Positions 41,830-50,558 of a stretch of DNA of 64,000 nucleotides are shown here, in pieces. The translations under genes were made by a program, and so were the position numbers. The stretch lies in contig CAVTEI010000003.1 of NCBI GenBank assembly GCA_963733765.1, forward strand, positions 2,790,001-2,854,000, written 5' to 3'. The DNA is from DATKAS01 sp963733765. GTDB taxonomy: Bacteria > Actinomycetota > Acidimicrobiia > Acidimicrobiales > DATKAS01. The notes under the pieces are model-generated. The model was not told the origin of the DNA and made no database searches. It worked only from the letters and a program-made list of their open reading frames with translations. Numbering within the stretch: the first letter of the stretch is position 1; the number at the start of each line of letters is the position of its first letter.

Positions 41830-42558
41830 ATGAGCACTGCGACTAGTGCCGCGCTCCGCGGCACCCTCGAGGACTTTGGCGCCGAGGAGATCCTGCGCTT
41901 CCTGGCGAGCACGAAGCAGTCCGGCGCGCTCGTCCTGAGTGGCGACAGCACCGGCACCCTTTGGTTCGCCGACGGAGCGGTCTACGGCGCCGACGCGACG
42001 ACGAGCCTGCCGTTGCGTGACGCCGTCACCGCCGCCGGGCTCGTCGACGACGACCAGTGGGAAGCGGCCTGGAACGACGCGCTGACGGGTGTCCCCCTGT
42101 CCGCTGCTCTCGCGGTCCACGCTTCAATCGACGAGGCCGAGTTCGAGCGATTGATCGAGGGACGCATCGTCGACGCGGTGTTCGAGCTTCTCGTGACGAC
42201 CGCGAGCGACTTCGAGTTTCGCGGCGCCGAAGGACACCCGCTCGCGGGGGGCCGCCAGCATCAGGTCGACGACCTCATCGAGACGAGTCGGGCTCGGCTC
42301 GAGCGCTGGCGCGAGGTTGCGACAGTGCTGCCGTCCACCGTTGCTGTCGTTGGCTTGTCACCGAACCTCGGCCCCGACGCCCCCGACCTCGTGCTCACGC
42401 CGATGGAGTGGCGCATCGTCGCCCACCTCGACGGCCGGCGGTCCATCGCCGACGTCACTCGCTCGCTCGGCGCGAGCGCGTTCGACGTGTGCGCGACTCT
42501 TCACCGGTTGGTGACGCTCGGCGCAGCCGCAGTGATCAAGACGTCGACCGACGCCTGA
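41830..42558 (+). CDS. DUF4388 (PATAN-type) protein
   Basis: The 242-residue protein begins with a DUF4388 domain (about residues 8-110): GTLEDFGAEEILRFLASTKQ, SGTLWFADGAVYGADA, the classical pattern of PATAN-like signalling domains in GTPase and two-component systems. A second winged-helix-like domain (about 180-242) has MEWRIVAHLDGRRSIADVTR. It is divergent from the conservon kinase (199 bases between starts) and should work with that system. GAGACAGGG precedes the ATG. There is no enzyme motif. It ends 2 bases before the convergent VanW gene. Confidence 0.88.
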   Translation: MSTATSAALRGTLEDFGAEEILRFLASTKQSGALVLSGDSTGTLWFADGAVYGADATTSLPLRDAVTAAGLVDDDQWEAAWNDALTGVPLSAALAVHASIDEAEFERLIEGRIVDAVFELLVTTASDFEFRGAEGHPLAGGRQHQVDDLIETSRARLERWREVATVLPSTVAVVGLSPNLGPDAPDLVLTPMEWRIVAHLDGRRSIADVTRSLGASAFDVCATLHRLVTLGAAAVIKTSTDA

Positions 42559-42559
42559 C

Positions 42560-44395
42560 TCACGGTTGGGACGAGGGCGTCTGCTCCGGCGGAAGTGACG
42601 GAGGCAAGAACACCGTCGTCGGGATCGTCTCAGTCGGCGGCACTGTCGGCACCGTCGGTTCGGTCGGCGGCGCGACTGTCGGTTGGGGAACAGTGGTCTC
42701 GGCGACAACTGTCGTTGTCGGGGCCGTGGTCGTGGTGACGCCCGGTCCGGAACCGTCGCAATTGATGCCTTCGCTCGGGCGATAGCGCGCTCGCACGAAG
42801 TCGACCGTCTCGTTGCCGTCGAGGGCCACCCGGGTACGTTCGGTCCTCACCGTCGTGCACACCCCGCTCGTGCCCGTGGTCTGGCCTGTCTGCTCGACGG
42901 TCGCGAAGTACTTCGTCGAGAACAGTGTCACCGTCACGGAGGAGTTCGTGTACGAGGGCCAGATCAGGATCCCGTAGGGCGTGGTGTTGCGGATCTGCAG
43001 GTCTGGCGCGGGAAAGCCGAGCGTCGCCTCTCTCCCATACGGGTAGCGCGAGATGTACAAGCTGTGGCTCTGGTACTGCCCGTAGTCGAGACCCGCGAAG
43101 AACGCGGCGTTGAACAACGTGGTGGCGAACTGGGAGATCCCTCCACCAATCTCGTCGGCCAGCAGCCCGTCGCTGATCGCCGGGGCCGCGACGAAGCCGT
43201 TCTCGACCGTGCGCTTGCCAACGATCTCGTTGATCGAGAGCGTCTGACCGGGACGGATGATCGTCCCTCGAACGAGGTCAGCCATCCGATGGATGTTCGC
43301 GACTCGAGGCTGGCCCGAAGGGTGGCGCGTCGTGAACGACGACACCACCTCCTTCAGACCGAGCGCCTCGAGCTGCTCGGTCGACATCGCGGGCGGGATC
43401 TCCTTCATCGGGAGGTCCACGGGATTCGCCGGCCGCGCCTGCAGGGCCGCGAACAGAACCTGCGGCGCTTCCGGATCACAGCACTCCGCCCCGGGGTGTC
43501 CGGGCACGGGCCGCGGAACCCCGTCGGCGATGGAGATCGACGCGTTCTGCGGTGCGACGGTCGCCGATGCGAGCTCGGCGGCGAGCGCCTCGCTGGTGAC
43601 GACGGGGTTCAGGCTGATCAAGAGGCCGTCCTGGTTCGCCGAGCCGACGAGGAACGACCGCAGCGTCGGCACATCGAGGGTGACCGTGACTTCGCCCGCC
43701 TTCACGTCGATCGGCTCCGACGTCATGGAGTTCGCCTCATCGACCAGCTTCTCGGCGTCGGCGAGCGAATACCGAGGATCGATCGTGCGACTCGGCACCT
43801 CGACCTGCACAGGCTCGGTCGAGAAGCGCACCTCGTGCAGTCCTGCGATCACGTCCGTCGTCTCGACGCCGAGGCCGGGCTCGCCTTCGATCGCAACCAG
43901 CTCGCCGTCACGCACCTCGAACGACGGCTCCACGGCGCCTCCCGTCTCGTCCCGAAGGAGCTCGTCGACCTTCGTACGGGCGACGGCTTCGTCGAGCGTG
44001 ACCGTTGGCTCGACCTCCCGGTCGGCGACGAACGACCACAGCCAGCCAGTGAACCGGGTGACAACGAAGCCGTCCTTGCCGGTCTCCATCACTTGCTCGA
44101 CAGTCGCGGCTTGGTCGACCGACAGACCAAGCGAGGCAGCCGAGGAGCTGACGGTGACCTCACCGGCAACCACCGTTACGGGAACGCTGGCGTACTGGGT
44201 CGCGAGATCGCGCGTCGTGGCCTCGACGTCGGCGCGTCGGAGCCCCCCAACCGCTTCACCAGCGAGGTCCACGTTGTCCGGGGCGGAGTCCCCAGAGGCT
44301 GCTGTAGACGCGATCCAGCCGACGATGGGAGCCATCGCGACAATGACCGCACACAGCACCAACGCGGCGCGTCGTGAAAGGCGCACCGAAGGCAC
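42560..44395 (-). CDS. VanW-family cell-wall protein with peptidoglycan-binding-like repeats
   Basis: The 611-residue protein has an N-terminal membrane anchor (residues 9-31). Two YoaR-like/PG-binding-4 repeats cover about 40-330 (VTVVAGEVTVSSSAASLGL; SLADAEKLVDEANSM). The VanW domain is near 345-490 with VENGFVAAPAISDGLLADEIGGG-type motif (shown only as GGGISQFATTLFNAAF). A Thr/Pro-rich C-terminal tail (about 540-611) follows. VanW-type proteins occur beside vancomycin-resistance genes but are mostly of unknown function in the cell wall. It starts at GTG 44395 and probably sits outside the membrane. A neighbouring conservon is convergent. Confidence 0.9.
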   Translation of the reverse strand: MPSVRLSRRAALVLCAVIVAMAPIVGWIASTAASGDSAPDNVDLAGEAVGGLRRADVEATTRDLATQYASVPVTVVAGEVTVSSSAASLGLSVDQAATVEQVMETGKDGFVVTRFTGWLWSFVADREVEPTVTLDEAVARTKVDELLRDETGGAVEPSFEVRDGELVAIEGEPGLGVETTDVIAGLHEVRFSTEPVQVEVPSRTIDPRYSLADAEKLVDEANSMTSEPIDVKAGEVTVTLDVPTLRSFLVGSANQDGLLISLNPVVTSEALAAELASATVAPQNASISIADGVPRPVPGHPGAECCDPEAPQVLFAALQARPANPVDLPMKEIPPAMSTEQLEALGLKEVVSSFTTRHPSGQPRVANIHRMADLVRGTIIRPGQTLSINEIVGKRTVENGFVAAPAISDGLLADEIGGGISQFATTLFNAAFFAGLDYGQYQSHSLYISRYPYGREATLGFPAPDLQIRNTTPYGILIWPSYTNSSVTVTLFSTKYFATVEQTGQTTGTSGVCTTVRTERTRVALDGNETVDFVRARYRPSEGINCDGSGPGVTTTTAPTTTVVAETTVPQPTVAPPTEPTVPTVPPTETIPTTVFLPPSLPPEQTPSSQP

Positions 44396-44456
44396 CCACC
44401 AAGTCTTTCAGGTCGACCCCCTGGTCCCACACGCGGGACCGATAGCGTCCTCCGCC

Positions 44457-45494
44457 GTGATTGGCCCAGAGGTCGCCGGAATCGACCGCGACGGAGTGAC
44501 TTCGTGGCTGGTGGACCACGTCGACGGGCTCGCGGCTCCGTTCGAGTTCGCGCTCGTCGCCGGGGGACGGTCGAACCTCACCTTCACCGTCACCGACGCA
44601 AACGGCCGGCAGATCGTGCTGCGCCGTCCGCCCCTCGGCTCGGTGCTCGCCACGGCGCACGACGTGACCCGCGAGCACAAGATCATCGCGGCACTGGGCC
44701 CGACAGCGGTGCCCGTTCCCGAGGCGCTCGGGAGCTGCGTCGATGCGCAGGTGAACGGCGCGCCGTTCTATGTGATGTCGTTCGTCGACGGCGTGATCGT
44801 CCGTGACGTCAACGCGGGTCGCGCGCTCACAACAGAAGCGACGCGTGAGCGGATGGGACGCTCGCTGATCGACGTCCTCGCGGACCTGCATGCCGTCAAC
44901 CCCGATGAAGTCGGTCTCGGTGATCTCGGTCGCAAGGAGGGATACATCGAGCGTCAGCTCAAGCGGTGGTCGACGCAGTTCGAGGCGTCGCGGAATCGCA
45001 ATTTGCCCCTCGTCGATTCGGTGCACCGCCGGCTCGCCGCGGCCATCCCGGAGCAGGGGCCCGCCACGATCGCTCACGGCGACTACCGACTGGACAACTG
45101 CATCTGCAGTCCCGACGGGCCGCTCGCCGCAGTCCTCGACTGGGAGCTGTGCACGCTCGGCGATCCGATGGCCGACCTCGGCATGCTCGTGATCTGTTGG
45201 GCCGAGGCCAACGACAGCAGGACCGCACGACCCGACGCGGCAACACAGCTTCCCGGCTTCCCCACGCGCGCCGAGGTCGTCGAGCAGTATGCGAAGCGCA
45301 CGCAACGTGACGTCGGCAACCTCTCCTACTACTGCGCGTTCCAGTACTGGCGGCTCGCCTGCATCTCAGAAGGTGTGTACGCGCGGTACGCGGCGGGCGC
45401 GATGGGTGAGCAAGGTGACGTGAACGTCGAGCTCCTGTCGCAGGGCACCCCTCGCCTCGCCGCGCTCGCCGAAGCCGAGCTCGACAGCGCCTGA
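44457..45494 (+). CDS. APH-type phosphotransferase (ACAD10-like kinase domain)
   Basis: The 345-residue protein has the aminoglycoside phosphotransferase fold: glycine-rich ALVAGGRSNLTFTV near residue 38, lysine substitute in QIVLRRPP, catalytic HGDYRLDN near 205 and LDWELCTLGDP near 225 (the DFG-like segment). The pattern is that of the ACAD10/11-like actinobacterial phosphotransferases, which occur beside acyl-CoA dehydrogenase genes. The substrate is probably a small hydroxyl compound. GTG 44457 is chosen, as a longer upstream frame is antisense to the VanW gene. It converges on the NAD-kinase-like gene. Confidence 0.9.
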   Translation: MIGPEVAGIDRDGVTSWLVDHVDGLAAPFEFALVAGGRSNLTFTVTDANGRQIVLRRPPLGSVLATAHDVTREHKIIAALGPTAVPVPEALGSCVDAQVNGAPFYVMSFVDGVIVRDVNAGRALTTEATRERMGRSLIDVLADLHAVNPDEVGLGDLGRKEGYIERQLKRWSTQFEASRNRNLPLVDSVHRRLAAAIPEQGPATIAHGDYRLDNCICSPDGPLAAVLDWELCTLGDPMADLGMLVICWAEANDSRTARPDAATQLPGFPTRAEVVEQYAKRTQRDVGNLSYYCAFQYWRLACISEGVYARYAAGAMGEQGDVNVELLSQGTPRLAALAEAELDSA

Positions 45495-45507
45495 CGATTC
45501 ACCGGGT

Positions 45508-46512
45508 CTAGGTCGGGTCGAGCCCGCCCCCGAGCCCGCCCCCGAACCCGCCCCGCTCCGCGCCGAGCGCGAGGGCCCGCGCGACGTCCACCACGAGCGG
45601 ACCGTCCTGCTCGACCCACACGCGGGCCCGCTGGCCGTCGTGCAGCTTGCGGGTGCGCTCACCGTCGAACGCGAGCACTCCGGGCCCTCGCCACTCGACC
45701 ACCTCACCAAGATCGAGCGGACTCGACGACGCGATCGTCATCTCGGCGAACGCGCCCGGGGCAATCGGCACTGACACCAGTCGTTGCTCTCTTCCCGCAC
45801 CGAACACGATCGAGACCGGGCCCGCGTGTCGCGGATGCAGCACTCCGGCGAGCCCGCACATGCCCAGCGTCGCCGGGTTCACGCGCGCGACGACTGCGCT
45901 CGCCATCCGGTCCGGCTCGAACAGGAGCATCGACCCGACGAGGCCTCCGTCGAGCAGCACGGCGTCGACGACAGCCAAGTCACTCCCCTCGCCCTCGATC
46001 TCGAGATGCACGACCGCGGCGGCAGCTGCGACCTCGGCGATCGCAACCCGACCGCTCGCGAGGAGGCCGGCCGCGCTGCCCGCGAGCGTGGGCTCGATCG
46101 TCAGTGGGAACGCGTTGTTCGTACCCGTCGAGATCGGGATCACCGGCACCGATGGCCAACCGAGCGCGACGGCGCGGTTCGTACCGTCGCCTCCCAAGAC
46201 GATCACGGCCGCGCACCCTGCCTCACCCATTGCGCGGGCCCCCGCGATCGTGTCGCGCATGTCGTGATGTCGCGGCGCCACAACCTCTTCGACGACATCC
46301 TCGAGCCCGACCGGGGTCACGGCCCGCCGGACGATCTGAGATCCGTCGCCGAGCACGAGGACCCGGTCCGCACCGCACTGCGTCGCACCGATCAGCGCCC
46401 GCCGGACGCTGGTGACCTTGTCGTTCAGCGTCGACGTCGACGCGTTGGCCACCAACCTGCGGATGTCGCGGCCCGAGGCCGGGTTCGCGATGAGGCCGAT
46501 CGGCGCGGACAC
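45508..46512 (-). CDS. ATP-NAD kinase (AcoX-like) family protein
   Basis: The 334-residue protein begins IGLIANPASGRDIRRLV after GTG 46512 and has the NAD-kinase/DAG-kinase fold motif VLGGDGTNRAVALGW near 112, followed by PISTGTNNAFP, close to the AcoX-like group. It may phosphorylate NAD or a related compound; AcoX function in acetoin operons is not settled. The C-terminal domain is beta-rich. It is divergent from the PfkB-psuG operon, with 40 bases between starts, so regulation is probably shared. GTG 46512 places the first glycine motif at residue 6, which fits family length. Confidence 0.85.
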   Translation of the reverse strand: MSAPIGLIANPASGRDIRRLVANASTSTLNDKVTSVRRALIGATQCGADRVLVLGDGSQIVRRAVTPVGLEDVVEEVVAPRHHDMRDTIAGARAMGEAGCAAVIVLGGDGTNRAVALGWPSVPVIPISTGTNNAFPLTIEPTLAGSAAGLLASGRVAIAEVAAAAAVVHLEIEGEGSDLAVVDAVLLDGGLVGSMLLFEPDRMASAVVARVNPATLGMCGLAGVLHPRHAGPVSIVFGAGREQRLVSVPIAPGAFAEMTIASSSPLDLGEVVEWRGPGVLAFDGERTRKLHDGQRARVWVEQDGPLVVDVARALALGAERGGFGGGLGGGLDPT

Positions 46513-46552
46513 GGGCGCCGACCCTATCGGGCGCCGTCCTAAGGTCCGGGAC

Positions 46553-47419
46553 GTGCTCTGCGCCGTTGGCGATCTCGTCGAGGACATCGTGGTGTGGCTC
46601 TCGGGGCCGCCCGGCGTTGGCACGGACGTCGACGCCACCGTGTTCCGCCGCCGGGGAGGAAGCGCGGCGAACGTCGCCGCGCTCGCGGCCGCGAACGGCA
46701 CCCCCGCTCGTTTCGTGGGCCAGGTCGGCGAGGACGATCTCGGCGCGCGCCTGATCGCCGATCTCGCCATCGCCGGCGTAGAGGTGCGAGCCCCTCGCGG
46801 TGGCCGCACCGGATCCATCGTCGTGCTCGTCTCTCCGGGAGGGGAACGCACGATGCTGACCGATCGGGGCGCTGCCGTGTTGCTCGGACCACCCGACGAC
46901 GCATGGCTCGGCGGCGTCACCGTGCTGCATCTTCCCGCGTACTCGCTGACTGTCGGTCGACTGGCCGAGACGGCCGCGCATCTCGCTCGCCGCGCGCGGG
47001 CCAGCGGCATCCTCGTGAGCATCGACGCCTCGTCGGTGGCGGTACTCGTGTCGTATGGCGTCGCTCGCTTCCAGTCTCTCCTCCTCGAGCTCTCGCCCGA
47101 CGTGCTCCTCGCGAACCAGGAGGAGGCGCGGTTGCTGGCCGCCGAGGGCCGCGCCCCCGACGGTGTCGAGCTCCTCGTGGTGCATTCCGGCGCGGGTCCG
47201 GCGATCGCTGCAGACGGCGAGGGTGTCCGAGCGACGGTGCGGCCCGCCACCGCCCGGGATGCGCACGACACCACCGGCGCCGGAGACGCGTTCGCCGCAG
47301 GCGTCCTGCCCGCGCTGCAACGTGGGGACGCCCTCGAAGCGGCACTCGCCGAAGGTCACCGATGCGCGGCGCGCACCCTCGACGCCCCGGGCGCGAGCGT
47401 CGGCGCGGTCGTGCGATGA
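46553..47419 (+). CDS. PfkB-family carbohydrate/pseudouridine kinase
   Basis: The 288-residue protein is a ribokinase/PfkB-family kinase. It starts at GTG 46553, with GGSAANVAALAAANG near residue 37 and the family C-terminal signature DTTGAGDAFAAG near 242 (the catalytic aspartate). Since it overlaps the start of pseudouridine-5'-phosphate glycosidase (ATGA at 47416-47419), it is likely the partner kinase (PsuK), phosphorylating pseudouridine. That is inferred from the neighbour; a ribokinase cannot be ruled out by sequence alone. Confidence 0.88.
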   Translation: MLCAVGDLVEDIVVWLSGPPGVGTDVDATVFRRRGGSAANVAALAAANGTPARFVGQVGEDDLGARLIADLAIAGVEVRAPRGGRTGSIVVLVSPGGERTMLTDRGAAVLLGPPDDAWLGGVTVLHLPAYSLTVGRLAETAAHLARRARASGILVSIDASSVAVLVSYGVARFQSLLLELSPDVLLANQEEARLLAAEGRAPDGVELLVVHSGAGPAIAADGEGVRATVRPATARDAHDTTGAGDAFAAGVLPALQRGDALEAALAEGHRCAARTLDAPGASVGAVVR

Positions 47420-48333
47420 CCATCGGGTCACTCGTCGTCGCTGACGAAGTCGTTGCCGCTCTCGCCGAGAGGCGACCGGTCGTGGCGCTGGAGTCCACCA
47501 TCTTCTCCACGCTCGGGCTCCCCTCCCCCGCCAACGCCGAGGCACTGGCGCGCTGCACCGCCGTGATCCGAGCCAATGGCGCGGTCCCCGCGGTCACGGC
47601 GGTGATCGACGGAGTGGCGAGGGTCGGCCTCGATGCCGGGGAGGAGCAGCGCATGCACGCGGGCTCACGAAAGGTGGCGAACCGGGACCTGCCGGTCGCG
47701 ATCGCACAGCGGTGGGACTTCGGGGCGACCACGGTCTCAGCGTCACTCGTGCTCGCAGCGCGGGTCGGCGTCACCGTGTTCGCGACCGGTGGCATCGGAG
47801 GGGTGCATCGCGGGGCGGAGCGCACCGGCGACATCAGCGCCGACCTCGGTGCGATCGCCGCGCACCCGGTGGTCACGGTGTGCGCAGGAGCCAAGGCGTT
47901 TCTCGACCTCCCCCGCACCCTCGAGCACCTCGAGATGCTGGGCATCCCCGTCGTCGGCTACAGCACTGACACCTTCCCCGGCTTTTGGATGCACTCCACA
48001 AACCTCCCGCTCGCGCACCGCGTCGACTCGACCCGCGAAGCAGCGGCGGTCGCGCAGGCCGCGTGGGATCTCGGCTACGGCGGGGGCGTGCTCGTCGCGG
48101 TGCCGGTGCCCGAGGCCGAGGCCCTGCCCGGTGACGTCGTGGCCCGCGCCGTCGCCGAGGCCGAGGCCGAAGCTGCGCGGAGCGGCGTCACCGGGCCCGC
48201 CGTCACACCGTTCGTGCTCGCCCGCGTCGCCGACGCGACCCAAGGTCGCAGCCTGCCGGCGAACCTCGCGCTCGCGGAGCACAACGCAGGCGTCGCAGCC
48301 GGGATCGCGGCCGTGCTCTGCGAACTGGTGTGA
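47416..48333 (+). CDS. psuG: Pseudouridine-5'-phosphate glycosidase PsuG
   Basis: The 305-residue protein has the hallmark segments ALESTIFSTLGLPSPANAE, PAVTAVIDGVARVGL, GSRKVANRDLPVAIAQ with the catalytic lysine, and FATGGIGGVHRGAE with FPGFW near the C-terminal half. PsuG cleaves pseudouridine-5'-phosphate into uracil and ribose-5-phosphate (a manganese-dependent reversible step). The gene is coupled to the PfkB kinase, giving a two-step pseudouridine salvage route from RNA turnover. Its stop lies 16 bases before the convergent divIVA-like gene. Confidence 0.95.
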   Translation: MTIGSLVVADEVVAALAERRPVVALESTIFSTLGLPSPANAEALARCTAVIRANGAVPAVTAVIDGVARVGLDAGEEQRMHAGSRKVANRDLPVAIAQRWDFGATTVSASLVLAARVGVTVFATGGIGGVHRGAERTGDISADLGAIAAHPVVTVCAGAKAFLDLPRTLEHLEMLGIPVVGYSTDTFPGFWMHSTNLPLAHRVDSTREAAAVAQAAWDLGYGGGVLVAVPVPEAEALPGDVVARAVAEAEAEAARSGVTGPAVTPFVLARVADATQGRSLPANLALAEHNAGVAAGIAAVLCELV

Positions 48334-48349
48334 CCGACGGGTCAGCGGC

Positions 48350-49631
48350 TCAGCGCCGCCGGCGCAGACCCTTCCACCGGCTGTCTTCGAGCTCGCGACC
48401 GTAGAAGTCGGCCATCGCGTCGTCGGGCTCGAAATCGTCACGGGGACCAAGCGGTGACGGGTCGACGATGGCGCGCCGCAGCTCCGCGATGTACGGGTCG
48501 TCGTCATCGAGAAGCTCAGTCGCGGGGACCTCCATCGTGGGGGGCCCACCGTCGACGTCGAGCATGGAGGTTTGCTCGGCCGGCTCGGCGCCGTCGCCCG
48601 CGCCTTCGCGTGCGCCTTCGCTCGCCTCGAGCTCTTCGACCACCACTGCGGGAAACTCGCCGGTGATCTCGTCCTCGATGTCGAGATAGCCGCCTTCGAT
48701 CTCGACCACTGCGGCGGCCTCGACGACATCTCCCCGGTCGGACGCGCCGGCAGCGTCGTCTTCGAACCAGCTGCCCTCCGCCTCGCCGCCGACGACTACT
48801 TCATCGCCATCGGCAGCGTCGACGGGCACATCCTCCGACTCGTCGTCGGCCGCCTCGGTGTCGACGTCGTCGGCTGCGTGGACCGCGGGCGGCGGCGCAG
48901 GCGGAGCGGGCGGCCCGCCGCCCCCCATCGCCTCGGCCGTCGGCGGCACGTCGATCGCCCCGAACTCAGGCACGGGGGCCTCGCGCAGCGCATCGGGATC
49001 AGCGGTGATGTGCTGCAGCGCTTCGACCGTTGCCAGCACGCGCTGACGTTGGATCGCGATGTGGCCCTCGAGTCGTCCGGCATCGGTGCGCAACCGCTCT
49101 CGCAGTGCCTCGAGCGCGCTGACCTCGGTACGCAACCGCTGGCGCAGATCCTCGGCGCCTTCACGCGCGTTGCGCTCGGCGTCGGCGAGCATCTCGGCCG
49201 CAGCGCCCTCGGCATCGGCGACCTTGGTCGCGGCATCCTCGTCGGCGGAGCCACGAGTACGCAGCGCGTACGCTTCGGCTTCCCCGCGGCTCACCGCGGC
49301 CTGGCGCTCGGCGTCGGCGATCGTCGTCGCCGCCCTCCCCTCGGCTTCGGCGAGCAGAGCGGCGGCGCGGGTCTCGGCCTCGCTCACGGCGGCGTCCGCG
49401 GTGCGTTGGGCGAGCACCAGCGTGCGTCGCAGCGCCTCGTCGGCATCGCCCGCCTCGCGGGCGCGCTCCTCGGCTTTCTCTGCCCGAACCTGCGAGTCCT
49501 TCAGCTTCTGGTCGAGCTCTTGCACAGCGCGCCGCGACTTGCTCGAGGAAGGCATCGACCTCGTCGGGGTCGTAACCCCGGAACCGCTCGCGGAACTCGA
49601 CGTCGTCGAACACCTTCGGGGTGAGTTCCAT
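48350..49631 (-). CDS. divIVA: DivIVA-domain cell-division/polar growth protein, frameshifted
   Basis: In two frames this is a DivIVA/Wag31-type protein of about 425 residues. The first frame gives the N-terminal membrane-binding DivIVA segment MELTPKVFDDVEFRERF-x-GYDPDEVDAFLEQV (positions 1-33, beginning at ATG 49631). After a break at about 49518-49534 the second frame continues with a long coiled coil (VQELDQKLKDSQVRAEKAEE, SALEALRERLRTDAGR) and an acidic, Pro-rich tail, then a basic C terminus (ELEDSRWKGLRRRR). DivIVA proteins recruit growth and division machinery to curved membranes. Its place after ftsZ, sepF and yggT supports it. The break is one base. Confidence 0.86.
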
Positions 49632-49744
49632 GGGGCTCACTGTACCGACGACCCTCCTACCCACCGGGCATCTCGCCTGGTCCCCGAGCATCGGCAGTTT
49701 CGTCCCGCTGCTTGATCAGGTCGTGGCGGTCCCCACCACTGCGG

Positions 49745-50005
49745 TCAGCACCCGAGGATCAGGCCCTTCACGACGATCTGGAGGCCGAGCAGCACGATGA
49801 TCGGCGAGAGGTCGAGGCCCATCCCGCCCATCCCGACCGGGGGGATCAACCGCCGGATCGGCCCGAGCACGGGCTCGGTCAGGCCGAACAGAAAGTCACT
49901 GATCGTGCCGAGGATCGTGCCTCGGGAGGTCGGGAACCACGACAGGATGATCCGCCCGAAGATGATCGCGATATAGAGGTTGACGACCTGACACAGGATC
50001 TGCAA
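49745..50005 (-). CDS. YggT-family membrane protein
   Basis: The 86-residue protein has two membrane helices (about residues 5-24 and 63-84) around the conserved loop SWFPTSRGTILGTISDF and the family motif LTEPVLGPIRRLIPP. Members sit in actinobacterial division clusters between sepF and divIVA and are called YlmG in some species. The start is TTG 50005: GGAG lies 6 bases upstream and no ATG/GTG is suitably placed, which decides this unusual start. It follows sepF by 13 bases. Confidence 0.9.
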   Translation of the reverse strand: MQILCQVVNLYIAIIFGRIILSWFPTSRGTILGTISDFLFGLTEPVLGPIRRLIPPVGMGGMGLDLSPIIVLLGLQIVVKGLILGC

Positions 50006-50018
50006 TGACGGCTCCGAG

Positions 50019-50534
50019 TCAATCCCGGAGCCCGTGCTCCTGGATCCGCTGTCGCTCCTCGGGCGGCACTTCGACGTCGTGCGGCGTCAAGAGATAGACG
50101 TGCGTCGCGACCTTGTCCATCTTGCCGCCGAGCCCGTAGCAGAGGCCGCTCGCGAAATCGATCAGGCGACGCTCGAGCTCGCGGTCAGCGCTCTGCAGGT
50201 TCACGATCACCGGCTGACCGTCCTTGAAGCGGTCGGCGACCTCCTGAGCCTGCTTGAACGAGCTGGGGATCACCACATAGGGCTTCGCCGGGGGGGCCGG
50301 GGCGACGACGTTCACCGCTGACTGGGAGCTGCGGGGACGGATCGAGACGGCCGGTGCCTCGGTCGTCTCACGGGTCATCGTGCGAACCGATCCGGACGGG
50401 CTGACGTCGCCCGAGGGGTAGCGCTGCCCACCCTGCGCCGGAGCGATGTCCGTGGGGTGCTCTTCGAACTCTTCGTATTCGTCGTCCGGGCCGAGGCCCA
50501 GATAGAGCATCGCTCGTCGCCACATCGAAGCCAT
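50019..50534 (-). CDS. sepF: Cell division protein SepF
   Basis: The 171-residue protein has an N-terminal amphipathic membrane helix (MASMWRRAMLYLGLG), a disordered linker (residues 20-75) and the C-terminal SepF domain (about 80-165) with VVIPSSFKQAQEVADRFKDG, VIVNLQSADRELERRLIDFASGL and GKMDKVATHVYLLTP. It anchors FtsZ filaments to the membrane and binds the FtsZ C-terminal peptide. Actinomycetes lacking FtsA rely on it. A good Shine-Dalgarno sequence (AGGAGG) precedes ATG 50534. It lies 24 bases downstream of the yggS-like gene. Confidence 0.95.
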   Translation of the reverse strand: MASMWRRAMLYLGLGPDDEYEEFEEHPTDIAPAQGGQRYPSGDVSPSGSVRTMTRETTEAPAVSIRPRSSQSAVNVVAPAPPAKPYVVIPSSFKQAQEVADRFKDGQPVIVNLQSADRELERRLIDFASGLCYGLGGKMDKVATHVYLLTPHDVEVPPEERQRIQEHGLRD

Positions 50535-50558
50535 GTTCGCCTCCTCGCGAACGCAAGG

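Noticed and set aside
43257..44456. Long plus-strand open frame through the VanW gene
   Set aside because: It is antisense shadow coding in GC-rich DNA; the VanW protein on the minus strand has domain motifs, and the kinase homology begins only at 44457.
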